A DNA stretch of 64,000 nucleotides from Novosphingobium decolorationis (GTDB lineage Bacteria; Pseudomonadota; Alphaproteobacteria; Sphingomonadales; Sphingomonadaceae). The notes beneath the pieces were generated by a model. The model did not search any database and had not been told where the DNA came from. It worked only from the letters and a program-made list of their open reading frames with translations. The translations under genes and the position numbers were made by a program. The stretch spans positions 3,565,001-3,629,000 of the forward strand of contig NZ_CP054856.1 of NCBI RefSeq assembly GCF_018417475.1. Reading direction: 5' to 3'. The first letter of the stretch is position 1. Each line of letters opens with the position of its first letter. Shown in pieces: positions 54,793 through 63,556 of the stretch.

Positions 54793-56343
54793 ATGGCGTT
54801 GGGGCCAAGGCTGGACTTACGCCAGACCCAGTCGCTCGTCATGACGCCGCAGCTCCAGCAGGCGATCAAGCTGCTGGCGCTGTCCAATCTCGAAATCGAA
54901 GCTTTCATCGGCGATGCGCTCGACGCCAACCCGCTGCTCGACGTCGGCCGTGATCCCGCGCCTTCGGGCGAGGATGGGGCGACCTCTCCCGAAGCGGACG
55001 TGCGGCGCACTTCGCTTGAGCAATCGCCGGCCGACCGGCTGATTGGTGAGGGGCGCGGCGGCGAGGACAATCCTCTCGACATCGATACAGGCGCCATCGA
55101 CCGTGATGTCGACACCGGCGATGGCGAGCGTCTGTCCCTGTCCGACGGTGCCGTGTCCGGTGCCGCGCCATCGGGCGAGGGCGACTGGGGCGCGGCGCTC
55201 GTCGGCAGCGCGGGCGAGGACGGCCCGGGCATCGACGAACGTGCGGGCGGCGAGGAGAGCCTCTTCGACCACCTCGATGCGCAGGTCGGCGCCGTCACCG
55301 GCGATCCGGTGCGGGCGGGCATCGCGCGCTATATCATCGGGCTTCTGGATGAGGCGGGCTACCTGCCGGTCCGCCTGGAGGACGTGGCCCACGATCTGGG
55401 GGCGGAGATGGCCGAGGTCGAGCAGGGACTGGCCCTGGTGCAGTCGCTCGATCCGACCGGGGTGGGCGCGCGCAGCCTGTCGGAATGTATCGCGCTGCAG
55501 GCCATTGAGGCCGACCGCCACGATCCGTGCATGGCGCGCCTGATCGCCAATCTCGACCTTGTCGCGCGCGGTGACCTCACCCGGCTCAAGCGCATGTGCG
55601 GGGTGGACGATGAGGACATGGCCGACATGCTGGCCGAACTGCGTTCCTACGATCCCAAGCCGGGCCTGCGTTTTGGCGGCGAACCGGGCGGGGCGGTGAC
55701 CCCGGACATCCTGGTCAGCGCGCGGGACGATGGGGGCTGGGATATCCGGCTCAACGAGGCGACCCTGCCGCGTCTGGTGGTCAACCGGGGGTACTACGTC
55801 GCGCTCAAGGGAAGCTGCGAGGACAAGACCTCGCGCGCCTGGCTTTCGGAGAAGCTGGGCGATGCGAACTGGCTGATCAAGGCGCTCGACCAGCGCCAGA
55901 AGACGATCCTCAAGGTCGCGAGCGAACTGGTGAAGCAGCAGGACGGCTTCTTCCGCAAGGGCGTCTCGCAACTGCGCCCGCTCACCTTGCGGGCCGTGGC
56001 CGAGGCGATCGGCATGCACGAATCGACGGTGAGCCGGGTCACTTCGGCCAAGTTCCTCAACTGCGCGCGCGGGACCTTCGAGCTCAAGTACTTCTTCTCC
56101 TCGGGTGTCGCCTCCGCGAGCGGGGAGGGCGGGGCATCTGCCGAAGCGGTCAAGGCCGCGATCCGCCAGTTGATCGACGCGGAAGACCCCAAGGCGGTGC
56201 TCTCCGACGACACCCTTGTCGAACTGCTCAAGGAAAAGGGGTTCGAACTCGCCCGGCGCACGGTCGCGAAATACCGCGAGGCAATCGGCCTTGGCAGTTC
56301 GGTGCAGCGCCGCCGTCAGAAGAAGATCGCAGGCGCGGGCTGA
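54793..56343 (+). CDS. rpoN: RNA polymerase sigma-54 factor
   Basis: A 516-aa sigma factor. Region I is the Gln/Leu-rich SLVMTPQLQQAIKLLALSNLE. An acidic region II follows (roughly 55-160). Then come the core-binding domain, the helix-turn-helix TLRAVAEAIGMHESTVSRVTS near 396, and the RpoN box ARRTVAKYRE near the end. It reads -24/-12 promoters with an AAA activator. A fitting promoter is present upstream of hupS at 62369 in this same window. No activator gene is in view. Confidence 0.97.
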   Translation: MALGPRLDLRQTQSLVMTPQLQQAIKLLALSNLEIEAFIGDALDANPLLDVGRDPAPSGEDGATSPEADVRRTSLEQSPADRLIGEGRGGEDNPLDIDTGAIDRDVDTGDGERLSLSDGAVSGAAPSGEGDWGAALVGSAGEDGPGIDERAGGEESLFDHLDAQVGAVTGDPVRAGIARYIIGLLDEAGYLPVRLEDVAHDLGAEMAEVEQGLALVQSLDPTGVGARSLSECIALQAIEADRHDPCMARLIANLDLVARGDLTRLKRMCGVDDEDMADMLAELRSYDPKPGLRFGGEPGGAVTPDILVSARDDGGWDIRLNEATLPRLVVNRGYYVALKGSCEDKTSRAWLSEKLGDANWLIKALDQRQKTILKVASELVKQQDGFFRKGVSQLRPLTLRAVAEAIGMHESTVSRVTSAKFLNCARGTFELKYFFSSGVASASGEGGASAEAVKAAIRQLIDAEDPKAVLSDDTLVELLKEKGFELARRTVAKYREAIGLGSSVQRRRQKKIAGAG

Positions 56344-56638
56344 CGCGAATCCTGCGCTGACGCGTCCTTCGCAAAACGCCTTTCCCCAGCGCGCTGCGGG
56401 TAAGGATTGCCATTTGTGCATGATCCTGTCTAAACGGCGCAACGAAACGCCCCCACCCGGGCGGCTGACACCTGCCCCCTTCACCCGGATGGCGCCGTGC
56501 TGGAATGCGGCGCCTGTTCGGGAAGGGGGGCTCTTTCGCGCTCTTACCTAGGCGCCTCTTTCCACCTCCTTGACCGTCCTTGCCTAGCCTTCGCCGCGCG
56601 CCGCAGTCCCGGCGCCGAGGCCATGGGGAGGCGCGCGC
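56344..56638. other. Non-coding stretch before the glycosyltransferase gene
   Basis: About 295 bases without a supportable gene, promoter hexamers or hairpin. Confidence 0.4.
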
Positions 56639-58048
56639 ATGATACCCAAGACATTCCATTTCATCTGGGTAGGCGATGAAAGCCGCCGTCCGGACAACTG
56701 CATCGAGACCTGGCGCAAGGCGCATCCGGACTGGGGCTTTCGTCTCTGGGGCAACGCCGATCTCGACGGGCGCGCGTGGATCAACAAGCGCCACATGGAC
56801 GCCATGCGCGAGCGCGAGTGGAACGGGGTTGCCGACATGCTGCGCTGGGAGATCCTCTACGAACACGGAGGGATCGTCTTCGATGCCGATTCGGTCTGCA
56901 CGCGGCCGCTTGACGAGGACCTGCTCGATTGCCCGGCCTTTGCCTGCTGGGAAAGCGAGATCGCCCGGCCCGGCCTGATCGCGGCGGGCTACTTCGGCTG
57001 CCAGCAGGGCAATCCGTTCGTGAAGGGCATCATCGATACCATCGCCGCGCAAAGTTCGGTCGTCGAGGACATGGCTTGGAAGACGGTCGGCCCGCTGCGC
57101 CTGACCGAGTGCTATCGCAGCTTTGGCTACACGCCCTTGCGCATCTACCCCAGCCATTACTTCATTCCGCGCCATTTCACCGGCGTGACCTACCAGGGCA
57201 ACGACCCGGTCTACGCGCACCAGCTCTGGGGAACCACCGCGCGGCAGTACGACACGCTGCACACGGTGGATGTGAGCACGATCGGGCGCGAGGGCGGGCA
57301 GGAGGCGGCCCCCGAGGTGGCGGAGGCACCCGCAGCCGAGCCGGCACCTGCGTCTCCTGCGCCCGAGCCTGCTCCCGCTGCGCAGGCGCATGCCGATGCG
57401 TCCGCCGTGCCGCTGGGCGCGCCGACCTCCCCGCTGGAAAAGATCCACGCGCCCTACTTCCTCCAGCGCGTGCCGGTGGGATCGGAGCTGGCGCGTCTGC
57501 CTCGCATGGATGTCTTTGCCAGCCTCCTCCAGGGGCAGCGGGTGCTCCACGTGGGCTGCGCGGACTGGCCGATCACCGATCCGGCGACTTCGCTACACGT
57601 CCGCTTGCAGGCGCACTGCGCGCATCTTGACGGGCTCGATCCGCATGGCGAGGCGCTCGAGCAGCCGCGCCCGCACGTGACCGGGGAGCTCTTCACCGAC
57701 TTTGCGCAGGTTCACGCCAGTTACGATGTGGTCCTTGCCCCGGAAGTGATGGAGCATGTGCCCGACGTCGAACTGTTCCTGGCCCAGCTCGAGAGCGTCG
57801 ATGCCAAGATGTACCTGATTTCGGTGCCCGACGCCTTCCAGTGCCGCGCGCGCCATTTCGATTACCAGGCCGAAACCGAGATATTCCTGGAGGGCGTCCA
57901 TCCCGACCACAACGTCTGGTACACGCCCTACACCTTTGCCAACACGCTGCGAAAATACAGCCACCTCGACCTTCAGCGCATGTGGTTTTTCAATGGTATA
58001 TCGCTGCTGGCTCTGCTCAGCCGACGCGAGCTGGCGCAGGCTGCCTGA
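56639..58048 (+). CDS. Fusion: GT32-type glycosyltransferase plus methyltransferase-like domain
   Basis: A 469-aa protein. Residues 1-200 are a DXD-type glycosyltransferase of the OCH1/GT32 kind: IPKTFHFIWVG, SDMLRWEILYEHGG-like text (VADMLRWEILYEHGGIVFDADS with the DAD metal site near 83-85). Residues about 222-260 are an Ala/Pro/Glu linker. The C-terminal 200 residues resemble a class I SAM methyltransferase: QRVLHVGCADWP, then SYDVVLAPEVMEHVPDVELFLAQL. The canonical Gly-rich loop is reduced to HVGCAD, so activity is uncertain. It probably builds or caps a surface or protein-linked glycan. The GT41 protein downstream supports a glycosylation theme. Confidence 0.8.
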   Translation: MIPKTFHFIWVGDESRRPDNCIETWRKAHPDWGFRLWGNADLDGRAWINKRHMDAMREREWNGVADMLRWEILYEHGGIVFDADSVCTRPLDEDLLDCPAFACWESEIARPGLIAAGYFGCQQGNPFVKGIIDTIAAQSSVVEDMAWKTVGPLRLTECYRSFGYTPLRIYPSHYFIPRHFTGVTYQGNDPVYAHQLWGTTARQYDTLHTVDVSTIGREGGQEAAPEVAEAPAAEPAPASPAPEPAPAAQAHADASAVPLGAPTSPLEKIHAPYFLQRVPVGSELARLPRMDVFASLLQGQRVLHVGCADWPITDPATSLHVRLQAHCAHLDGLDPHGEALEQPRPHVTGELFTDFAQVHASYDVVLAPEVMEHVPDVELFLAQLESVDAKMYLISVPDAFQCRARHFDYQAETEIFLEGVHPDHNVWYTPYTFANTLRKYSHLDLQRMWFFNGISLLALLSRRELAQAA

Positions 58049-58180
58049 CCGGGCGCTTGCCTCGATAGGGTCTGCCGCGTACCATGAGCGGACCAATAAC
58101 GCGTGAGGAGCCGCACCGCCGTGAACATCTGACACACAGCAATACACCCTGTCTGTCATTGTACCGTGCGAGTGCATCCC

Positions 58181-59755
58181 ATGTCTTTTCTCACGCTGGA
58201 CGGCGTGGCGTTCCGAACCCTGGAAGGCCGCGCTCTCTTCTCCGAACTTTCGCTCTCCATCGGCCGCGAGCGCATTGGCCTCGTCGGGCGCAACGGGTGC
58301 GGCAAGTCCACCCTGCTGGGCGCGATTGCCGAGGGGCGCAGCGCCTCGGCGGGACACATCGTGCTTTCTGGAACTGCGGGCCTTCTGGCGCAGGACTGGC
58401 CAGGAGATTGGGCCTTGGGCCACGTGCTCGGCGTGGCCGAACCACTCGCCTGCCTTGCGCGTATCCTCGCAGGAGAGGGACGCGAAGAGGACTTTGCGGC
58501 GGCCGACTGGACGCTGGAGGAGCGCCTCGCGGCGATTCTCGATCGGTTGGGTCTGCCGGGCCTTGCGCTGGAACGGCGGGTCGCCAGCCTGTCAGGCGGC
58601 GAGCGGACACGGGTCGGTCTGGCCCGGCTGCTGCTCGAAGCGCCCGATCTGCTCCTGCTGGACGAGCCGACCAACAATCTGGATGCCGCAGGACGCGACC
58701 TTGTGGCCCAGGTCCTTGCCGACTGGCCGGGCGGCGTGCTCGTCGCCAGCCACGACCGTGCTCTGCTGGAGGGTATGGACCGGATCGTCGAGCTTGCGCC
58801 CACCGGCGTGCGCACGGTCACGGGCGGCTGGTCGCAGTTCGCCGCGATCCGCGATGCCGAGCGCGTGCGGGCCGAGGCCGAACTGGAGCGCGCCGAGGCG
58901 GACCTGGGGCAGGTGCGCCGGGCGGCGCAGGCGCAGAAGGAGGCCAAGGCGACTCGCGACAAGGCTGGCCGCGCCTTTGCCGCAGGCGGCTCGCAGGCTA
59001 AGATCCTGCTCGGGCGGCAGGCCGAGCGTGCGCAGAACAGCGGTGGGGCCCTGAGCCGTCAGGCCACGCGCCAGAGGGGCGAGGCCGAGGACCGCCTTGC
59101 TCAGGCACGCGGGCAGGTGGAGGTGCGCGTTCCCGTGCGCATGGATGTGCCGTCCTCCGGTCTGCCTGCGAATGCGCAGGTCCTCTCGCTGCAGGCGGTC
59201 ACCCTCTTGCGGGCGGGACGGTCGTTTGGGCCGTGGTCGCTCGACATCAAGGGGGCGCGCCGCATCGCCGTCACAGGTCCCAACGGGGCGGGTAAGACAA
59301 CCCTGCTGCGCCTCGCGGTAGGCGAGTTGGCTCCGGAAACCGGTGCGGTTGTGAGGGCGGAGGGGCGCGTGGCCTGGTTCGACCAGCACCTGGGACAGCT
59401 GGCGGGCGATGCGGACATCCTTGCCAACTACCGTCGCCTCAATCCGGGCGTGCAAGAGGAAGACGCGCGCGCGGCGCTCGCCCGCTTCGGCTTCCGGGGC
59501 GAGGCCTCGCGCCAGTTGGTCGGCACGCTTTCCGGAGGCGAGCGCCTGCGCGCCGGGCTCGCCTGTACGCTGGGCGGAGCGAGGGCACCCTGGCTTGTGG
59601 TCATGGACGAGCCGACCAACCACCTCGACATCGAATCGGTCGAACTGCTCGAAGATGCCTTGCGCGACTATGATGGGGCGCTGCTTGTGGTCAGCCACGA
59701 CCGGGCCTTTCTCGAAGCCATAGGGATCGAGGAACAGGTGGAAATAGGGAGATGA
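58181..59755 (+). CDS. ABC-F family ATPase
   Basis: A 524-aa cytosolic protein with two ABC domains in tandem and no membrane helices. First: GLVGRNGCGKSTLLGAIAEG, LSGGERTRVGLARLL and LLLDEPTNNLDAA. Second: VTGPNGAGKTTLLRLAVGEL, LSGGERLRAGLACTL and VVMDEPTNHLDIES. Between them is a long charged linker with ELERAEADLGQVRRAAQAQK. ABC-F proteins act on ribosomes (translation quality control or antibiotic protection). The ATG at 58181 begins right at the first domain. The palindromic repeat follows the stop by 2 bases. Confidence 0.93.
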   Translation: MSFLTLDGVAFRTLEGRALFSELSLSIGRERIGLVGRNGCGKSTLLGAIAEGRSASAGHIVLSGTAGLLAQDWPGDWALGHVLGVAEPLACLARILAGEGREEDFAAADWTLEERLAAILDRLGLPGLALERRVASLSGGERTRVGLARLLLEAPDLLLLDEPTNNLDAAGRDLVAQVLADWPGGVLVASHDRALLEGMDRIVELAPTGVRTVTGGWSQFAAIRDAERVRAEAELERAEADLGQVRRAAQAQKEAKATRDKAGRAFAAGGSQAKILLGRQAERAQNSGGALSRQATRQRGEAEDRLAQARGQVEVRVPVRMDVPSSGLPANAQVLSLQAVTLLRAGRSFGPWSLDIKGARRIAVTGPNGAGKTTLLRLAVGELAPETGAVVRAEGRVAWFDQHLGQLAGDADILANYRRLNPGVQEEDARAALARFGFRGEASRQLVGTLSGGERLRAGLACTLGGARAPWLVVMDEPTNHLDIESVELLEDALRDYDGALLVVSHDRAFLEAIGIEEQVEIGR

Positions 59756-59757
59756 TA

Positions 59758-59871
59758 CAAGGGGCCATCGCCCCTTGACCCCAAAACGGGCAACCTCACC
59801 TCTTTCAGCCAAGGCTGCGCGCGGGAGGTGAGGGTGACGGGTTCGGGGAGCCCGAGGGCGATGGCCCTCGG
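59758..59871. repeat. Three-hairpin palindromic repeat, copy 2 (opposite orientation)
   Basis: CAAGGGGC, loop CATC, GCCCCTTG (59758-59777); a central imperfect stem of about 24 pairs with five mismatches (59779-59802 against 59825-59848); and CCGAGGGC, loop GATG, GCCCTCGG (59852-59871, perfect). Read on the minus strand it lines up with the copy at 39167-39279 through all three hairpins, with the longest identical run GGCCATCGCCCTCGGGCTCCC in the two copies' first hairpin and flank. It sits between convergent genes and may also work as a terminator. Confidence 0.85.
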
Positions 59872-59892
59872 ATCTTTTCTTCCTGTCTTCTT

Positions 59893-62118
59893 CTATTCCA
59901 CGAAGAACGGTGCGGGAGCCTCTCCATCGAGGTGGCGCTGGTGCATCGTCTCCAGCGCGCGTTCGAAGCGGCGGGTGTAGGCGGGTGTGTCGAAGAGGGC
60001 GCAGCTCATCCGCGCCTCGGTTAGGCGCTGGCGCAGCGCGGCCAGGCGCTCGGGATGGCGGGCCAGAGCCAGGGCGCAGGCCTCGTATTCGCCGGGACTG
60101 GTCGTGGCCAGTTCGGGGAGGCCGGCGGCTGTCACCAGACTGGCCGCGACGCGCGCGGCGAACTGGCGGCCGGCCAGCGTCAGGACCGGGAGCCCAGCCC
60201 AGAGCGCATCGCTCGCGGTCGTGTGCGCGTTCACCGCGAAAGTGTCGAGGAAAAGATCGGCCAGCGCGAGCCGCCCGAGGTGCTCGGCGTGAGGAAGGGA
60301 GGGAGCGAAGACAAGGCGCGCCGGATCGACGCCGCGCGCCTCGGCCTCGCGCCGCAGGTTCGCTTCGGCCCATTCGTTCGAGCGCAGCAGCCAGAGCGCC
60401 GAGCCGTCCACCTGGCTCAGGAGGCGCATCCAGATGTCCCATTCGGCGGGCGAGATCTTGTAGGTGTGGTTGAAGCTGGCGAAGACGAAGCCCTGTTCGG
60501 GCAGGCCATGGCCCGCGCGCCCCTTCGTGTCGGGGACGATCATGCGCTGGTTGTCGTTGGCCTGGTAGCTTCCGGCCAGGCGAACGATGGCTTCGGAGAA
60601 ATGCGCTTCGGCGCCTTCGGGCAGGGCCACCTCGTCGGCCACGAAATAGTCCATGCAGGCGTGCCCCAGCGTTCCGGGATAGCCCATGTGGGCCACCTGC
60701 ACAGGCGCCAGACGGTGCCCGAACATGCGCGAGCGGGTGCCGCGCGTGTAGCCCTTGAGGTCGATCGCGATATCGAGGTTGTCCGCGCGGGCGCGGCGCA
60801 TGACCTCCTCGTCGGTCAGGCTGCCGATCTCGGTGAAGGCATCGACCTGGCCTTTCAGCACGGCGCGGTGGTGGTCTTCCTCGCGCTCGGGACCGTAGCT
60901 GTAGAGGTGGACCTCGAAGCGGCTGCGGTCGTGTTCACGAAAGAGCCCGCTCATCAGGTAGAGCGTGGCGTGGTTGTGAAAGTCGGCCGAGAAGTAGCCG
61001 ATGCGGATGCGCCCGTCGCGGCTGGGATCAGGCGCGGGCAGGCTGGCGGGTTTGGCGGGATAGACGTGCGCCGCACAGGCGCGCGAGCGCTGGTGCTGGT
61101 GGGCGGGGTCGTCACGGAAGGGCAGGGAGGCGAAGGGCTGCACCGCCCCCACGTCTGCGCCCAGGGTCAGGGCGTATTCGCCGCGCGCACGCCAGTCGCA
61201 CATGTGGGCTTCCTCGAAGAGCGCCTGGAGCCGTGCGGATGCGTCCGAAGGGGCCAGGGCCAGTGCGGCGCGAAACGAGGCGACGGCTTCGGGCAGGCGG
61301 TTCATGAGGATCAGCGCCTTGCCGCGATTGACCAGAGCCTTGCCGTTGTCCGGGGTGATCGCGAGGGCCTTCTCGAAACACTCGAGGGCTGCGTCCACCC
61401 GGTCGAGCGCGAGCAGTTCGCCGCCCATGTTGTTGATGGCATCGGCGTGTTCGGGGCGCAGGTGGATGGCCCATTCGTAGCAGGCGACGGCGTCGTCGCG
61501 CCGGCCCATCTTCGCGTTGAGATTGCCCAGGTTGTAGTAGGCGTCGACATAGCTGGGATCGATGGCGAGGGCCTGGGCGAAGAAGTAGCCGGCCTCCTCG
61601 TCGCGGCCGGACTGTTCCAGCAGGTTGGCCAGGTTGTAGCGCGCATCGGCGTAGGTCGGGGCGCGGGCGATGACCTCGCGGTAGAGCTCTTCCGCCTCGG
61701 CGTCGCGGCCCTGGCGGCGCAGCGCGATGGCCAGATTGTTGCAGCTGGCATGGGCGCTCGGGTCCGCGGCGATGGCGGCGCGAAAGGCGGTCTCGGTGCG
61801 CAGGTTGTCGCCCAGCGCGAGAAGCGCGGCGCCGTAGAGGTTCTGCACGCCGTGGGAATGCGGGAAGGCGCGCGCCAGCGCTTCGCCCTCGCGCACGGCA
61901 AGGCCCATGTTGCCATCGCGATAGGCCGCGACCAGGGTGTCGAAGCGGCGCTGGGCCGAGGTGCCGCTGGGTTCATCGAGGGCCTTGAGCGCGGCGCGTA
62001 CACGGGTGTTGTTGGGGTGGCGTTCGAGGACATCGTGGTAGATCGCGCGCGCGGCATCGGCGTCGCCGCGCTTGGCCGCGCCCTTGGCCTTGATCAGGAG
62101 GGTTTCCAGTCCGCTCAT
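59893..62118 (-). CDS. TPR protein with GT41 (O-GlcNAc transferase-like) domain
   Basis: A 741-aa protein. Residues 1 to about 300 are TPR repeats (for example AEELYREVIARAPTYADARY and AVACYEWAIHLRPEHADAIN). The C-terminal 400 residues carry the SPINDLY/OGT pattern: IRIGYFSADFHNHATLYL, DIAIDLKGYTRGTRSRMF, VQVAHMGYPGTLGHACMDYF, FNHTYKISPAEWDIWMRLL and NAHTTASDALWAGLPVLTLAG. GT41 enzymes transfer a sugar to Ser/Thr of proteins, such as flagellins in related bacteria. Target unknown here; no flagellin is in the window. Divergent from hupS. Confidence 0.92.
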   Translation of the reverse strand: MSGLETLLIKAKGAAKRGDADAARAIYHDVLERHPNNTRVRAALKALDEPSGTSAQRRFDTLVAAYRDGNMGLAVREGEALARAFPHSHGVQNLYGAALLALGDNLRTETAFRAAIAADPSAHASCNNLAIALRRQGRDAEAEELYREVIARAPTYADARYNLANLLEQSGRDEEAGYFFAQALAIDPSYVDAYYNLGNLNAKMGRRDDAVACYEWAIHLRPEHADAINNMGGELLALDRVDAALECFEKALAITPDNGKALVNRGKALILMNRLPEAVASFRAALALAPSDASARLQALFEEAHMCDWRARGEYALTLGADVGAVQPFASLPFRDDPAHQHQRSRACAAHVYPAKPASLPAPDPSRDGRIRIGYFSADFHNHATLYLMSGLFREHDRSRFEVHLYSYGPEREEDHHRAVLKGQVDAFTEIGSLTDEEVMRRARADNLDIAIDLKGYTRGTRSRMFGHRLAPVQVAHMGYPGTLGHACMDYFVADEVALPEGAEAHFSEAIVRLAGSYQANDNQRMIVPDTKGRAGHGLPEQGFVFASFNHTYKISPAEWDIWMRLLSQVDGSALWLLRSNEWAEANLRREAEARGVDPARLVFAPSLPHAEHLGRLALADLFLDTFAVNAHTTASDALWAGLPVLTLAGRQFAARVAASLVTAAGLPELATTSPGEYEACALALARHPERLAALRQRLTEARMSCALFDTPAYTRRFERALETMHQRHLDGEAPAPFFVE

Positions 62119-62368
62119 GGTTCCTCGTGCTCTTCCCGGGATCTGACCTGGACATAACCGGACGTGGTGGACGTTCGGTGATCTGGATCCCCGGTAGAGT
62201 TGCGTAGGAGCCCGCCTCGGGTTGCGGGGCTTGCAAACGTTCGCATACCCGCTGGGAGGACGCTTTCATTGCGGCGGGGAAGGTTACTTTCCACTGTGCA
62301 AGGGGAGTGGCCGCAAAGGGCGGTGATCCCCCGGCAAGATGCTCGTTTTCCCGTATGTTTTTCAGGTT

Positions 62369-62384
62369 TGGCACACCTCTTGCT
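62369..62384 (+). promoter_or_regulatory. Sigma-54 promoter of hupSL
   Basis: TGGCAC, five bases, TTGCT: GG at 62370-62371 and GC at 62382-62383, exactly 10 bases between, a full match to the -24/-12 consensus. Transcription should start near 62395, about 47 bases before the hupS ATG. Uptake hydrogenase operons in other Alphaproteobacteria use sigma-54 with HoxA/HupR or NifA. No clear activator site was found in 62119-62368, the remainder of the divergent gap. Confidence 0.85.
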
Positions 62385-62441
62385 GAACTTGCCGGCATTG
62401 GAACCGCACATTTCGACACGGACGCGGGAAAGGTCAGCCGG

Positions 62442-63554
62442 ATGGCAATCGAAACATTCTACGACGTGATGCGTCGGCAGGGCATCACCCGCCGCAGCTT
62501 CAACAAGTTCTGCAGCCTGACGGCGGCGGCGCTCGGGCTCAGCCCGGCCCATGCCCAGGACATCCGCCATGCCATGGAGACCAAGCCGCGCATTCCCGTG
62601 CTCTGGCTGCACGGCCTTGAATGCACCTGCTGTTCCGAAAGCTTCATTCGTTCCGCGCATCCGCTGGCCAAGGACGTGATCCTGTCCATGATCAGCCTCG
62701 ACTATGACGACACGATCATGGCCGCGGCGGGCGAGCAGGCCGAGGCGATCATCGCCGAGACCATCGAGAAGTACGATGGCAACTTCATCCTCGCGGTTGA
62801 GGGCAATCCCCCGCTCAACCAGGAAGGCATGAGCTGCATCATCGGCGGTCGTCCTTTCCTCGAGCAGCTCAAGCACGCAGCCGACCACTGCAAGGCGATC
62901 ATCTCGTGGGGCAGTTGTGCCTCGTGGGGCTGCGTCCAGGCCGCGCGCCCCAACCCGACCCAGGCGACGCCCGTTCACAAGGTCCCGGGCCTTGCCGACA
63001 AGCCGATCATCAAGGTCCCCGGCTGCCCGCCCATCGCCGAAGTCATGACCGGCGTCATCAGCTACATCCTGACCTTCGACCGCTTCCCCGAACTGGACAA
63101 CCAGGGGCGGCCCAAGATGTTCTATTCCCAGCGCATTCACGACAAGTGCTACCGCCGTCCGCACTTCGATGCGGGCCAGTTCGTCGAGGAATTCGACGAT
63201 GAGGGCGCGCGCAAGGGCTATTGCCTCTACAAGGTCGGCTGCAAGGGCCCGACCACCTACAACGCCTGTTCGACCGTGCGCTGGAACGGCGGCCTCTCCT
63301 TCCCGATCCAGGCCGGGCACGGCTGCATCGGCTGTTCCGAAGACGGCTTCTGGGACAAGGGCAGCTTCTACGAGCGCCTCTCCGACATCCAGGGCTTCGG
63401 CATCGAGGCCGACGCCGACCAGATCGGTGGTGCCGCCGCGGCTGCTGTTGGCGCGGGCGTGATCGCCCATGCCGCCGCGAGTGCGGTCAAGCGCGCCCGT
63501 TCGGGCAGTTCCCCGGCCCCCGCCGACACCACGACCACCCATGAGGACGCCTGA
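62442..63554 (+). CDS. hupS: Uptake [NiFe]-hydrogenase small subunit
   Basis: A 370-aa iron-sulphur subunit passing electrons from the NiFe centre to the respiratory chain. The Tat signal is [18 protein letters not shown] near residues 16-33, cleaved after AHA. Cluster cysteines are visible in [59 protein letters not shown] and [16 protein letters not shown] short hydrophobic C-terminal segment ([20 protein letters not shown]) is the membrane anchor. This is the group 1 membrane-bound respiratory type, probably group 1d. The ATG at 62442 places the Tat motif correctly; hupL follows 2 bases after its stop. Confidence 0.96.
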   Translation: MAIETFYDVMRRQGITRRSFNKFCSLTAAALGLSPAHAQDIRHAMETKPRIPVLWLHGLECTCCSESFIRSAHPLAKDVILSMISLDYDDTIMAAAGEQAEAIIAETIEKYDGNFILAVEGNPPLNQEGMSCIIGGRPFLEQLKHAADHCKAIISWGSCASWGCVQAARPNPTQATPVHKVPGLADKPIIKVPGCPPIAEVMTGVISYILTFDRFPELDNQGRPKMFYSQRIHDKCYRRPHFDAGQFVEEFDDEGARKGYCLYKVGCKGPTTYNACSTVRWNGGLSFPIQAGHGCIGCSEDGFWDKGSFYERLSDIQGFGIEADADQIGGAAAAAVGAGVIAHAAASAVKRARSGSSPAPADTTTTHEDA

Positions 63555-63556
63555 GC

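Noticed and set aside
54817..56484. 555-codon minus-strand open frame opposite rpoN
   Set aside because: It is a shadow of rpoN, with biased composition and no family resemblance.
60055..62157. 700-codon plus-strand open frame opposite the TPR/GT41 gene
   Set aside because: It mirrors the codon periodicity of the GT41 gene and has no recognisable motif.
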